From Caballeronia humi (GTDB lineage: Bacteria > Pseudomonadota > Gammaproteobacteria > Burkholderiales > Burkholderiaceae), in assembly GCF_001544475.1 (NCBI RefSeq), contig NZ_FCNW02000015.1, forward strand, positions 62,001 to 126,000: a DNA stretch of 64,000 nt, written 5' to 3'. Shown here piece by piece: positions 8,312-16,330 of this stretch. The notes under the pieces were generated by a model. That model ran no database searches. It was not told the origin of the DNA and worked only from the letters and a program-made list of their open reading frames with translations. Position 1 is the first letter of the stretch; each line of letters opens with the position of its first letter. Made by a program: the position numbers and the translations under genes.

Positions 8312-9670
8312 TTACTTGGCGTGCGCTTCCATGCTCTCGGACATCGCAGACGGCGTGGACTCAGCCGGCTCGTCGAGATTCCTGCCGCGTGTCTCCGGCC
8401 CAAGGAACACCGACACCGCCGTGATGAGACCCAGCGCGACCACGTACCACGCAACCAGATGCGGCGATCCGCCCCCTGCGGCAAGCAGTGCAACGGCGAT
8501 CATCGGCGCGATGCCGCCGGAGATCGGCGAGGTAACTTCGCGGGCCAGCGAGAAGCCTGTGTAGCGCACGCGCGAAGGAAACATCTCGGCAAGCCAGGGG
8601 CTCTGCGCGGAAGTCATCATCGTCTTGGCGACCGACGAAACGAGGAAGAGACCCGTGTAGATCCAGACCAGCTGGCCCGATTGCAGCATCGTGAAGAAGG
8701 GAAAGATGGCGAGGCCCGAGATCAGTGCACCGCCGATGTACACCGGCTTGCGGCCGACCTGGTCCGATACCCAGCCGAAGAGCGGCACGGTGATGAACTG
8801 CAACGCGGTGCTGAACATCAGCGCCGTGACGATGAGATCCCGGGACATATGCAGTTGCTGCGTGACATACACGATCACGAACGACTCATAGATGTAGGCG
8901 AGCGAGTTGTCGCCGAGCCGGGCGCCCCACGCGCACAGCATCGGGCGCAGCGACGTACTGAATACTTCTCTGATCGGCGCCTTGACCACCGCGTTCTGCT
9001 TGCGGATCTTTTCGAAGACCGGCGTCTCCTTGAGCGTGCTGCGCAATACCAACCCGAGCATCACTACGACTGCGGAAAGAAGGAACGGTATGCGCCAGCC
9101 CCAGTCTTCGAAGGCCGCTTTCGAGAGGCTCGAAGACAGATGGAAAGTGGCAAGCGACATCAGCAGCCCGAGCGCGACACCGGTATAGGGCAGCGCGCCG
9201 TACAGGCCACGGCGTTTCGTCGGTGCGTACTCGATCACCATCAGCACCGCGCCAGCGTACTCCGCGCCGGAGCCGAGCCCCTGCAGCGCGCGTAGCACGC
9301 ACAGCAGCACCGGAGCCCACACGCCAATCTGCGCGTAGGTCGGCAACACACCCATCAGCGTGGTCGAGCCACCCATCAACAGAAGGGTAATGATGAGGAC
9401 CGCCTTGCGCCCGATGCGGTCTCCCAGGCGCCCGAAGATCACGCTGCCAGCGGGCCGCACGATGAAGCCGATTGCAAAGCTCGCGTAGGCGAGCAGTGTG
9501 CCCGTCAGATGGTCGTAGGACGGAAAGAACAGGGTGTTGAAGAGCGTCGCCGCCGCAGTGGCGTAGAGGTAGTAGTCGTACCACTCGACGGCGGTTCCGA
9601 CGATCGCGCTCAGGATCGTATTGCGGATGGCGCGCCGGACTTCCGGCGACTGGCGGGATACGCTTTCCAA
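8312..9670 (-). CDS. MFS metabolite:H+ symporter (MHS family), TTG start
   Basis: The 452-residue protein has twelve hydrophobic segments and MHS hallmarks: AVEWYDYYLY in the first helix, FGRLGDRIGRKAVL in the first cytoplasmic loop, RALQGLGSGAEYAGA in helix 4-5, and a second loop GWVSDQVGRKP. MHS carriers import organic acids with protons. The first in-frame start is TTG, giving (M)ESVSRQSPEVRRAIRN, with AGAGGTG about 5 bases upstream; no ATG exists before the first membrane helix, so the TTG start is well supported. It leads the dehydratase operon and presumably imports the sugar acid. Confidence 0.92.
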   Translation of the reverse strand: MESVSRQSPEVRRAIRNTILSAIVGTAVEWYDYYLYATAAATLFNTLFFPSYDHLTGTLLAYASFAIGFIVRPAGSVIFGRLGDRIGRKAVLIITLLLMGGSTTLMGVLPTYAQIGVWAPVLLCVLRALQGLGSGAEYAGAVLMVIEYAPTKRRGLYGALPYTGVALGLLMSLATFHLSSSLSKAAFEDWGWRIPFLLSAVVVMLGLVLRSTLKETPVFEKIRKQNAVVKAPIREVFSTSLRPMLCAWGARLGDNSLAYIYESFVIVYVTQQLHMSRDLIVTALMFSTALQFITVPLFGWVSDQVGRKPVYIGGALISGLAIFPFFTMLQSGQLVWIYTGLFLVSSVAKTMMTSAQSPWLAEMFPSRVRYTGFSLAREVTSPISGGIAPMIAVALLAAGGGSPHLVAWYVVALGLITAVSVFLGPETRGRNLDEPAESTPSAMSESMEAHAK

Positions 9671-9844
9671 GAATCACCTCTTCTACAGGGCGCAGCGACT
9701 TGTCACGTGGGCCAAGCGTGCGCCGTCTACAGGGCCGGAAGCCTGAGCCTCGCGGGCGATGGCGCATGCAAGGCTGCGCCGTTCGGTCGATCGATTGCGT
9801 AATCCGAGTCCCGTCCGTCCGGCGAAAGGTGCCGTTCCAGCGTT

Positions 9845-9873
9845 CTGGAAACGTTTCCGGGAAACGTTTCCAG
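9845..9873. promoter_or_regulatory. Compound LacI-type operator: two GGAAACGTTTCC palindromes in a 29-base perfect palindrome
   Basis: GGAAACGTTTCC occurs at 9847-9858 and again at 9860-9871, separated by one G. With the flanking CT and AG the whole block is a perfect 29-base inverted repeat. The central CG of each copy is typical of LacI/PurR-family operators. It lies between the divergent MHS transporter and LacI genes, about 175 bases from the transporter start and about 50 from the LacI start. It very likely binds the adjacent LacI protein and controls both directions. Confidence 0.85.
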
Positions 9874-9919
9874 ACAATAAATGCAGTAGACTTGATAGTC
9901 AAGAACGAAGGGGTAAACC

Positions 9920-11035
9920 ATGAGCAAAGACTCCGCTGAGGGAGCATCGACGCGCACCGGCATCAAGGCCGTGGCCGCCCTTGCCGGCGTGGGCATCGCT
10001 TCGGTGTCGCGCGTGCTGTCGGGGCAGCCCGGCTCAAGTCCTCAATTGACGCAGCGCGTGCTGGACGCGGCCCGCCAACTGGGCTATGCGCCCAACGCCT
10101 TGGCGCAGGGCCTGCGCCGCCGGGCGACGCGATCGATCGGTTTCGTCGGATCGGACATCACGAATCCGCTGATCGCGTCGATCGTCAGCGGGGCGGAAGG
10201 CGTGCTGAGCCTCGCGGGCTTCTCGGTGTTGCTCACCAATTCGGGTGGCGTGGCGAGCGTCGATGCCGAGCGTATCGAAGTGCTCTTGCAGCGTCAGGTC
10301 GACGGACTGATCGTGCTGCCCGCTCTCGAGGACGATCCCGCGACGCTTGCCGCTTTGCGTAACACCAAGGCACCGGTGGTGCTGATCGATCGCACACTAC
10401 CGGAAGATATCGTCGCCCATTACGTGCTCTCCGATCACTATCGTGGCGTTGGCGACGCCGCACGTCACCTGCTCGCGTCGGGGCACAGGCGGATCGGTCT
10501 GGTCGTGGGTCGTGACGTGCGTCCGACTCGCGAGCGCATCCGTGCAGTCGAGGACGCATTCGACGGCCTTGGTGTCGCGCGCGATCTGCTCGTTCATCGG
10601 GGAATGCTTTCGGCGGAACACGGCGAAGCCGCGCTCGAAGAGATGCTCGCCGGGGACGCACCGCCGAGCGCGGTGATTCTTGGGGGCAATCAGTTGCTGG
10701 AGGGCGCGCTGCGGGTAATTCACCGGCGGGGATTGAGGCTTGGCATCGACTTGTCGCTCGTTTGTTGCGACGACGTTCCTCTCAGCCGCTTTCACCAGCC
10801 GCCAATCGCGACCGTCATGCGGGACCCCGATCTGCTCGGCAAGCGCGCGGCCGAACTGCTGCTCGGGCAGCTCGAGACACCGAGTGCCGTTGAACCCGTG
10901 TGCCTGCCCACCTGGTTCGAGCCGCGTGCGAGCTGCGGAACGTGGTCGGAGAAAATCCCGACGAAGACCGCAGCGAAAATTCCCGGTACGCGTCGCCGAC
11001 GCGCGGCAGCTTCGACCGACCTCGTGCGAGAGTGA
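9920..11035 (+). CDS. LacI-family transcriptional regulator
   Basis: The 371-residue protein has an N-terminal LacI helix-turn-helix (IKAVAALAGVGIASVSRVLSG) and a hinge with LGYAPNALAQGLRRRATRSIG. A periplasmic-binding-like effector domain follows, with GFVGSDITNPLIASI, QVDGLIVLPA and VILGGNQLLEGALRV. The C-terminus extends about 30 basic residues past the usual end (RRRRAAASTDL). It faces away from the transporter and dehydratase genes across a twin operator, so it is probably the repressor of sugar-acid use and of itself. The effector is likely the sugar acid or its keto-deoxy product; this is inferred. Confidence 0.93.
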   Translation: MSKDSAEGASTRTGIKAVAALAGVGIASVSRVLSGQPGSSPQLTQRVLDAARQLGYAPNALAQGLRRRATRSIGFVGSDITNPLIASIVSGAEGVLSLAGFSVLLTNSGGVASVDAERIEVLLQRQVDGLIVLPALEDDPATLAALRNTKAPVVLIDRTLPEDIVAHYVLSDHYRGVGDAARHLLASGHRRIGLVVGRDVRPTRERIRAVEDAFDGLGVARDLLVHRGMLSAEHGEAALEEMLAGDAPPSAVILGGNQLLEGALRVIHRRGLRLGIDLSLVCCDDVPLSRFHQPPIATVMRDPDLLGKRAAELLLGQLETPSAVEPVCLPTWFEPRASCGTWSEKIPTKTAAKIPGTRRRRAAASTDLVRE

Positions 11036-11399
11036 TCAGGCTGACGCCGTTCCTGCGACACTGGTCGCCGCCTTCGCGGCATACAGGATCGCTGACGCAG
11101 CGTATTGGCTCATGACGACGTGAACGACCGGCCGAACGTGGGCGAGATGAAGCCGAAGATGAAAAAATCGAAAGATGGTTGATACATAGCGATAAGCAAG
11201 GAGCGCAATGCGCTCGCCGCAGCAATGAACGGTCATCGTGCGGTATTTTCGGAAGCCCGATGCGCGATCGCAAACGGGCAAGCCGTATTCAAGCGCGACA
11301 GAACTATGGTCTGGTCGTGCAACACCGGGTATGCCACGGAGAATCTCAAGCTCGTGCCGACCGCATGACGCGTCGCTTGATTCGAAGGGAAAACTTGAC
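11036..11399. other. Intergenic stretch, no gene recognised
   Basis: About 360 bases between the LacI gene and the lipoprotein gene. Open frames on both strands are Arg/Ser/Cys-rich translations without a recognisable domain. The last bases hold the GAAGGG site of the next gene. Nothing else is supported. Confidence 0.5.
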
Positions 11400-11708
11400 A
11401 TGAAGAACTGGTTGACGATCTTGCCGATGGCATCCGCGTTGGCGCTCTCGCTCGTAGGCTGTGCCACAGGCGGCATGCCACAAGGCGAGACGCATCTGAG
11501 CCCAACGCAATGCCGCGATCTCGCCGCGCTCAGGAACAACGCGCCTGTCACACCCGAGCGCAACCGGAGCGAACTGGCAGCGCTGGAAGAAGCGGGATAC
11601 GACCCATCGCGGTTCTTTGATCCCTTTTATCCGGACGATCTCCAGGCGGCCCAGCGTCAGGTCGACCGTTGGTTTCAGGCGGAATGCGAACAGGCGCAGC
11701 GCGGTTGA
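11400..11708 (+). CDS. Small lipoprotein with DUF4148-like domain
   Basis: This 102-residue protein starts MKNWLTILPMASALALSL and has a lipobox LVGC, so it should be lipid-anchored at Cys 20 or so after signal peptidase II cleavage. The mature part contains ERNRSELAALEEAGYDPSRF, which resembles the short helical DUF4148 repeat common in Burkholderiales exported proteins. A downstream segment is rich in Asp, Gln and aromatic residues. The ATG is preceded by GAAGGG about 10 bases away. It is monocistronic. Function is unknown; the DUF4148 assignment is by motif resemblance only. Confidence 0.75.
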   Translation: MKNWLTILPMASALALSLVGCATGGMPQGETHLSPTQCRDLAALRNNAPVTPERNRSELAALEEAGYDPSRFFDPFYPDDLQAAQRQVDRWFQAECEQAQRG

Positions 11709-12170
11709 AGCGCACGCCGCCATGGCTCTCCGCTCACTCCCTATCGTCCACCTGCAATCGATCAACGAGTCGCCAGCATTCGCACGGCAGTGTGAAGTTG
11801 TCTCTGAACCACCCTCAACAAACCGCGCGACCGCTATGACTGCTTCGGAGGCACAGCGGCCGGGCGCGAGATCACGCGGACAGCAATTTCTTTTGAGGTG
11901 CGATCGACGCCTGCCCATGTGCGCATGGCTCGTGGTGCGCGACGTCATGTGCGGGCAGGCGTTGGCTGCTCCTCGCGGACACAGACGACAGCGTCGTTCT
12001 GAAAGTGAGTCCCGTGCCCCGATCGGCGCCCTGCAAGCGTTCTTGTCACACAGGCAGAAAGATTCGCCGACAGGGGAAACAACGATGCGCTTTGCATCGA
12101 TGCGACAAACCACTATGGCGATGCACGGCAAGATAGACAAATAACTCGACGTTGCAGAAAGGAATATAAG
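11709..12170. other. Intergenic stretch, no gene recognised
   Basis: About 460 bases between the lipoprotein gene and the convergent LysR gene. A longer open frame on the plus strand crosses it but continues out of phase from the lipoprotein gene and has no start context or family resemblance. No repeat or RNA structure was seen before the terminator at 12171. Confidence 0.45.
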
Positions 12171-12201
12171 CGGCACGGGCGCCTTATCGGCGACCGTGCC
12201 G
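12171..12201 (-). terminator. Hairpin terminator overlapping the LysR stop codon
   Basis: The arms CGGCACGG and CCGTGCCG pair perfectly across a 15-base loop with an inner GCGCC/GGCG stem. On the minus strand the hairpin spans the last codons and stop of the LysR gene and is followed by a T/A-rich run (CTTATATTCC). This fits an intrinsic terminator for that gene. Confidence 0.6.
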
Positions 12202-13125
12202 TTCGCCATTCCCCCGCGTCTTTCCATTCGACAACCCTTTGAGCGTCTCGTCATGCTCCGCGCGAAGCACGTCGACAAACGCCATCGCGAGCCGCTCACG
12301 CGGCCGATGCGGCGGAAACAGCAAGTATGTGGTGAACGTCACCGCCGGCGAAAACGGCCGAATGGCGACATCGGGTCCGGCGAAATCCTGCGCAACGACC
12401 GGATGCGCCAGCGTCAGCCCCATCCCGCAGCGCACCATCTCGCAGCAGATCGCCGCGTACTGCGCCTCGATCGCGAGTACGCGCTCGACGCCCGCGCGCT
12501 CGAAGACTTCGTCCATTTGCGCGCGCGTGCCGTCGCCGTGACATAGCGAAATGAACGGCTCCCCCTGAAAATCCGCGGGCTTGAGCGTCGCCTTCTTCGC
12601 GAGCCGGTGCGTTGCCGGCATCACCGCGACCGCCGACACCTTCGAAAGCAATTCCACCTCGCAATTCGACGCCTCGCTGATATACACCGCGACACCCAGA
12701 TCGCAGAACTGCGACGCCGTCCAGTGATTCACCGTCCCCGACGTATTCACATGCAGCGACACCGTCACCTCCGGATACAGCGCCTGAAAGCGCTTGATCG
12801 CGTGCGGCACGAGCGTGAGCCCCGCCGACGGCATCGCCGCGATACGCAGCCGCCCGCTGCCCAGGTTGCGAATCTGCGCTGCCGCGTTCGCAAGTCCTTG
12901 CAGGCCCACGTACGCGCGCTCCACCTCGCGAAAGAACGCGTTGCCTTCGCTCGTCGGAATCAGGCGCACGCCGCTCCGCTGAAAAAGCAGCAGGCCGGTT
13001 TCGCGCTCCAGCTGAGAGATCAGACGGCTCACGTTCGGCTGCGACGTGAAGAGTTCCTTGGCGGCGGCCGTCATCGAACCCGCGACCATGACCGCGCGAA
13101 ACGCCTCGATATGCTTCAGGTTCAT
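12184..13125 (-). CDS. LysR-family transcriptional regulator
   Basis: This 313-residue protein opens with the classic LysR start MNLKHIEAFRAVM and helix-turn-helix SMTAAAKELFTSQPNVSRLI, then LERETGLLLFQRSG. A two-lobed effector domain follows, with LRIAAMPSAGLTLVPHAIKRF and a long tail rich in Gly, Arg and His. An ATG three codons earlier exists, but GGATGGAG sits just before the chosen ATG and the family usually starts here. It is divergent from the ABC importer/oxidoreductase operon, with 139 bases between starts containing inverted half-sites. It is likely the pathway activator responding to the imported amine. Confidence 0.9.
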   Translation of the reverse strand: MNLKHIEAFRAVMVAGSMTAAAKELFTSQPNVSRLISQLERETGLLLFQRSGVRLIPTSEGNAFFREVERAYVGLQGLANAAAQIRNLGSGRLRIAAMPSAGLTLVPHAIKRFQALYPEVTVSLHVNTSGTVNHWTASQFCDLGVAVYISEASNCEVELLSKVSAVAVMPATHRLAKKATLKPADFQGEPFISLCHGDGTRAQMDEVFERAGVERVLAIEAQYAAICCEMVRCGMGLTLAHPVVAQDFAGPDVAIRPFSPAVTFTTYLLFPPHRPRERLAMAFVDVLRAEHDETLKGLSNGKTRGNGERHGRR

Positions 13126-13134
13126 GTGCTCCAT

Positions 13135-13186
13135 CCCATATCAACGATGTATGGATAGTTATTTTATTCGTATTGGACGATATGGG
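13135..13186. promoter_or_regulatory. Inverted CCCATATC/GATATGGG half-sites in the LysR-ABC intergenic region
   Basis: CCCATATC at 13135-13142 and GATATGGG at 13179-13186 are exact reverse complements with 36 bases between. Related half-sites (GTATGGAT, GTATTGGA) lie inside. One arm covers the LysR ribosome-binding region and the other faces the operon promoter. Spaced half-sites of this sort suit a LysR tetramer that represses itself and activates the operon. Binding is inferred. Confidence 0.5.
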
Positions 13187-13264
13187 TCGATCGCGCGAGA
13201 CTTACATCACGGACGGTCCCCTCCCGCCAGGTTCGCGAACCCCACATCGAATGGAGAAGTGTTC

Positions 13265-14332
13265 ATGAATACAGTGCAGCAACGCCGCAGCCGCTCCCCT
13301 GTCCGCACGCTTGCCGCCGCGCTTGGCTGCGTCGGCGCCCTCCTCGGGCCGGCGCTCGCGCACGCCGACACCACGCTCTACGTGGCGAACGTCGGCGGAT
13401 CGAATGAACAGCTTTACCGGCAGAAGATCATGCCGGCCTTCGAGAAGGCGAATAACGTCAAGATCGTCTATGTGGCGGGCAATTCCAGCGACACGCTCGC
13501 GAAACTGCAGGCGCAAAAGGGCCACCAGCAGATCAACGTCGCCGTAATGGACGACGGCCCGATGTACCAGGCGATGCAGTTCGGCCTCTGCGCGAAGGTG
13601 GAAGACGCGCCTGTCATGAGCGACCTGTATCCGCTCGCGAAGCTCGGCGCGACGTCGGTCGGTGTGGGCATGGTGGCGACGGGCATCGGCTACAACGAGG
13701 AAGCGTTCAAGAAGCTCGGCCTGCCCGCACCGGACTCGTGGCAGGTGCTCACCGACAAGCGCCTCAAAGGCAAGCTCGGCGTGCCGCCGATCACGAACAC
13801 CTACGGCCTGCACACGCTCGTGATGCTCGCGCGCATGAACGGCGGCGGCGAGAAGAACATCGACCCCGGCTTCGCGGTGATGACCAAGCAGGTCGCGCCC
13901 GAAGTGCTTTCGTGGGCGCCGACGCCCGGCGAAATGGACGGCCTCATGCAAAGCGGCGACGTGATCCTCGCGCCCTACGGCAGCGGCCGCGCGGTCGCGC
14001 TGCAGAACACCGGCTTCCCGCTCAAGTTCGTTTATCCGAAGGAAGGCGGCGTGGCGCTGCAGGTGGCCGCATGCGCGGTTGCCGAGAACGCCCAGCCGCA
14101 GTTATCGCAGAAGTTCATCCAGTTCCTGTTGAGCCCCGAGGTGCAGGCGATGCAGGCGCAGGCGATCGGCCTCGGTCCGGTCAACAAGACGGTCAAGCTC
14201 GCGCCGGAAATCGCCGCGCGCGTGCCCTACGGCGCGGAACAGATCGGCAAGCTGACCGCGATGGACTGGACCACGGTCAACCAGCATCGCACCGAATGGA
14301 CGGAGCGCTGGAACCGTTCCGTCGAACGATAA
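13265..14332 (+). CDS. ABC importer periplasmic binding protein (spermidine/putrescine-type)
   Basis: The 355-residue protein has a Sec signal peptide (RTLAAALGCVGALLGPALAHA, likely cut after AHA) and a bacterial extracellular solute-binding fold of the PotD/iron-binding type: TTLYVANVGGSNEQLYRQKI, IGYNEEAFKKLGLPAP, GKLGVPPITNTYGLHTLVML and FIQFLLSPEVQAMQAQ. It captures the substrate in the periplasm for the downstream permeases. The ATG was chosen because it directly begins the signal peptide, 139 bases from the LysR start. The first gene of an eight-gene run, it is followed by a small hairpin before the ATPase, a common way to raise binding-protein levels. The ligand is unknown; downstream enzymes suggest a secondary amine, opine or D-amino acid. 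Confidence 0.93.
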   Translation: MNTVQQRRSRSPVRTLAAALGCVGALLGPALAHADTTLYVANVGGSNEQLYRQKIMPAFEKANNVKIVYVAGNSSDTLAKLQAQKGHQQINVAVMDDGPMYQAMQFGLCAKVEDAPVMSDLYPLAKLGATSVGVGMVATGIGYNEEAFKKLGLPAPDSWQVLTDKRLKGKLGVPPITNTYGLHTLVMLARMNGGGEKNIDPGFAVMTKQVAPEVLSWAPTPGEMDGLMQSGDVILAPYGSGRAVALQNTGFPLKFVYPKEGGVALQVAACAVAENAQPQLSQKFIQFLLSPEVQAMQAQAIGLGPVNKTVKLAPEIAARVPYGAEQIGKLTAMDWTTVNQHRTEWTERWNRSVER

Positions 14333-14334
14333 GC

Positions 14335-14350
14335 GGCTGTTGTCACAGCC
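14335..14350 (+). other. Small hairpin between binding-protein and ATPase genes
   Basis: GGCTGT-TGTC-ACAGCC forms a six-pair stem with a four-base loop three bases after the binding-protein stop codon. It may stabilise the upstream message or cause partial termination, so that the binding protein is made in excess. No T-run follows, so it is not a full intrinsic terminator. Confidence 0.4.
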
Positions 14351-14384
14351 TCCCCTTCCTCGACGACCCGACGATCCGACGCAC

Positions 14385-15455
14385 ATGACCTTTCTGACAC
14401 TCCAAGGCATCTCGAAGCGCTACGGCGACTTCACAGCCATCGAGCATATCGATCTCGCGGTCGAGCGCGGCGAGTTCCTGTCGCTGCTCGGGCCGTCCGG
14501 CTGCGGCAAGACGACGACGCTTCAGATGATCGCGGGCTTCGTCACGCCGAGCGCGGGCCGGATCACGCTCGACGGCCGCGACATCACGAACGAGCGCCCG
14601 GAAAAGCGCGGCATGGGCGTCGTGTTCCAGAGCTACGCGCTCTTTCCGCACATGACAGTGGCGGGCAACGTCGGCTTCGGGCTGGAGATGCGCAACGTGA
14701 AGCGCGCCGAGCGCGCGGTGCGCGTCGCCCAGGCGCTCGATCTCGTGCGACTGAAGGGGCTCGATGCGCGCTATCCGAAGGAGCTCTCGGGCGGCCAACG
14801 CCAGCGCGTCGCGATTGCGCGCGCGCTCGCGATGCAGCCCGAACTGCTGCTGCTCGACGAACCCATGTCGAATCTCGATGCGAAGCTGCGCGAGGAGATG
14901 CACATCGAATTGCGCGCGATCCAGAAGCGCCTCGGCATCACGACGATCCTCGTCACGCACGACCAGGTCGAGGCGATGACGATGAGCGACCGCATCGCGG
15001 TGATGCATCGCGGCAGGATCGCGCAGTTAAGCACGCCGTTCGAGGCCTACGAGCGGCCGGAGACGCCTTTCGCGTCGACGTTCCTCGGCAAGACCAACAC
15101 CTTCGCGGGTGAAGTGCTGCGGCGCAACCCACGCTGCAACGAAGTCGATGTGGCGGGCACGACGCTCGCGGTGCCGCACGAAGGGCGCACGGTGGAAGGC
15201 GCGGTGCACGTCTACATCCGTCCGGAGAAGGTGCGCCTCGCGAACGGCGACGCGCGCATACGCGGACGCATCTCGACGCGCGTATTTGTCGGCAACCAGT
15301 GGCTGCTGGAGATCGAGACGAGCCTCGGCACGCTCAGGGTCGCACAGCCGAACTACGGCGCGCCGCCGCCTTCGGAAGGCGACGAAGTGGGCGTCGCCTG
15401 GACCGACGACGACCTGCGCATGCTCGGACGGGAGAACGCTCATGGCAACGCTTGA
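14385..15455 (+). CDS. ABC importer ATP-binding protein (PotA-like)
   Basis: The 356-residue ATPase has Walker A GPSGCGKTTT, the Q-loop VVFQSYALFPHM, signature LSGGQRQRVAIARALA, Walker B LLLLDEPMSNLD and the switch His VTHDQVEAM. A C-terminal TOBE-type regulatory domain (HVYIRPEKVRLANGDARI) is present, as in PotA, FbpC and MalK. It powers the two downstream permeases. The ATG at MTFLTLQGIS was chosen; an upstream TTG would add 15 Pro-rich residues with no ribosome-binding site. It overlaps the first permease by 14 bases. Confidence 0.95.
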   Translation: MTFLTLQGISKRYGDFTAIEHIDLAVERGEFLSLLGPSGCGKTTTLQMIAGFVTPSAGRITLDGRDITNERPEKRGMGVVFQSYALFPHMTVAGNVGFGLEMRNVKRAERAVRVAQALDLVRLKGLDARYPKELSGGQRQRVAIARALAMQPELLLLDEPMSNLDAKLREEMHIELRAIQKRLGITTILVTHDQVEAMTMSDRIAVMHRGRIAQLSTPFEAYERPETPFASTFLGKTNTFAGEVLRRNPRCNEVDVAGTTLAVPHEGRTVEGAVHVYIRPEKVRLANGDARIRGRISTRVFVGNQWLLEIETSLGTLRVAQPNYGAPPPSEGDEVGVAWTDDDLRMLGRENAHGNA

Positions 15456-16314
15456 CGACACGCGCGGCGGCGCCGCGCCGTGGCTCTTGTCCGCGCCCGC
15501 GCTCATGCTGTTCGGCGCGTTGCTGCTGGTTCCGCTCGTGCTGACGCTCCTGCTTTCGTTCCGCGTCTTCAGCGACATCGCCGGCGTGCAGGCGGCCTAC
15601 ACGCTGAAGAACTACGTCGAGGTCGTGACCGATCCCTATTACGGCACGATCTTCCTGCGCACCGCCGGCCTCGCATTCTCGGTGACGCTGTTGAGCATCG
15701 TGCTCGGCGTGCCGGAGACGATCGTGCTCGCGCGCATGAAACGGCCGTGGCAGTCGCTGTGCCTGCTCGTCGTGCTCGGGCCGCTCCTGATCTCGGTCGT
15801 GGTGCGCACGCTCGGCTGGCAGATTCTGCTCGGCAACAACGGCGTGCTGAACAACGCACTGCAGGCGCTGCACATTACGTCAGAACCGGTGCGCCTCGTC
15901 TTCACGATGACCGGCATGGTGATCGCGCTCACGCACGTGCTCGTGCCGTTCATGGTGATGTCGGTCTGGGCCACGCTGCAAAAGCTCGATCCGCAGGTCG
16001 AATGGGCAGGGCTCTCGCTCGGCGGCTCGCCGTTTCGCGTGTTCCGCCGCGTGGTGCTGCCGCAGATCATGCCCGGCGTGCTGTCGGGTTCGATCATTGT
16101 CTTCGCGCTCTCGGCCTCCGCGTTTGCGACGCCCGCGCTGATCGGCGGACGACGCCTCAAAGTGGTTGCGACCGCCGCCTACGACGAATTCCTCGGCACG
16201 CTCAACTGGCCGCTGGGCGCGAGCATCGCGGTGCTGCTCCTGATCGCCAACGTAGCGATCGTGATGGGGTGCAGCCGTCTCGCCGAACGTCGTTTCAAGC
16301 ACATTTTCGACTGA
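15442..16314 (+). CDS. ABC importer permease (PotB-like)
   Basis: The 290-residue inner-membrane protein has about six transmembrane segments (first ALMLFGALLLVPLVLTLLL). The cytoplasmic EAA loop for ATPase contact reads EWAGLSLGGSPFRVFRRVVL, close to the consensus EAAxxxGxxxxxxFxxIxLP. GGAGAACGCTC before the ATG is a good ribosome-binding site. It lies inside the end of the ATPase gene, implying coupled translation. With the next gene it forms the heterodimeric channel of a PotBC-type importer. Confidence 0.95.
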   Translation: MATLDDTRGGAAPWLLSAPALMLFGALLLVPLVLTLLLSFRVFSDIAGVQAAYTLKNYVEVVTDPYYGTIFLRTAGLAFSVTLLSIVLGVPETIVLARMKRPWQSLCLLVVLGPLLISVVVRTLGWQILLGNNGVLNNALQALHITSEPVRLVFTMTGMVIALTHVLVPFMVMSVWATLQKLDPQVEWAGLSLGGSPFRVFRRVVLPQIMPGVLSGSIIVFALSASAFATPALIGGRRLKVVATAAYDEFLGTLNWPLGASIAVLLLIANVAIVMGCSRLAERRFKHIFD

Positions 16315-16330
16315 CCGCGCCGAGGCCGAC

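Noticed and set aside
11036..11563. Minus-strand frame opposite the lipoprotein gene
   Set aside because: Overlaps a lipoprotein with a clear lipobox; composition is shadow-like.
14340..14384. Upstream TTG start for the ABC ATPase
   Set aside because: It would lie inside the intergenic hairpin and add a Pro/Arg/Asp leader absent from the family.
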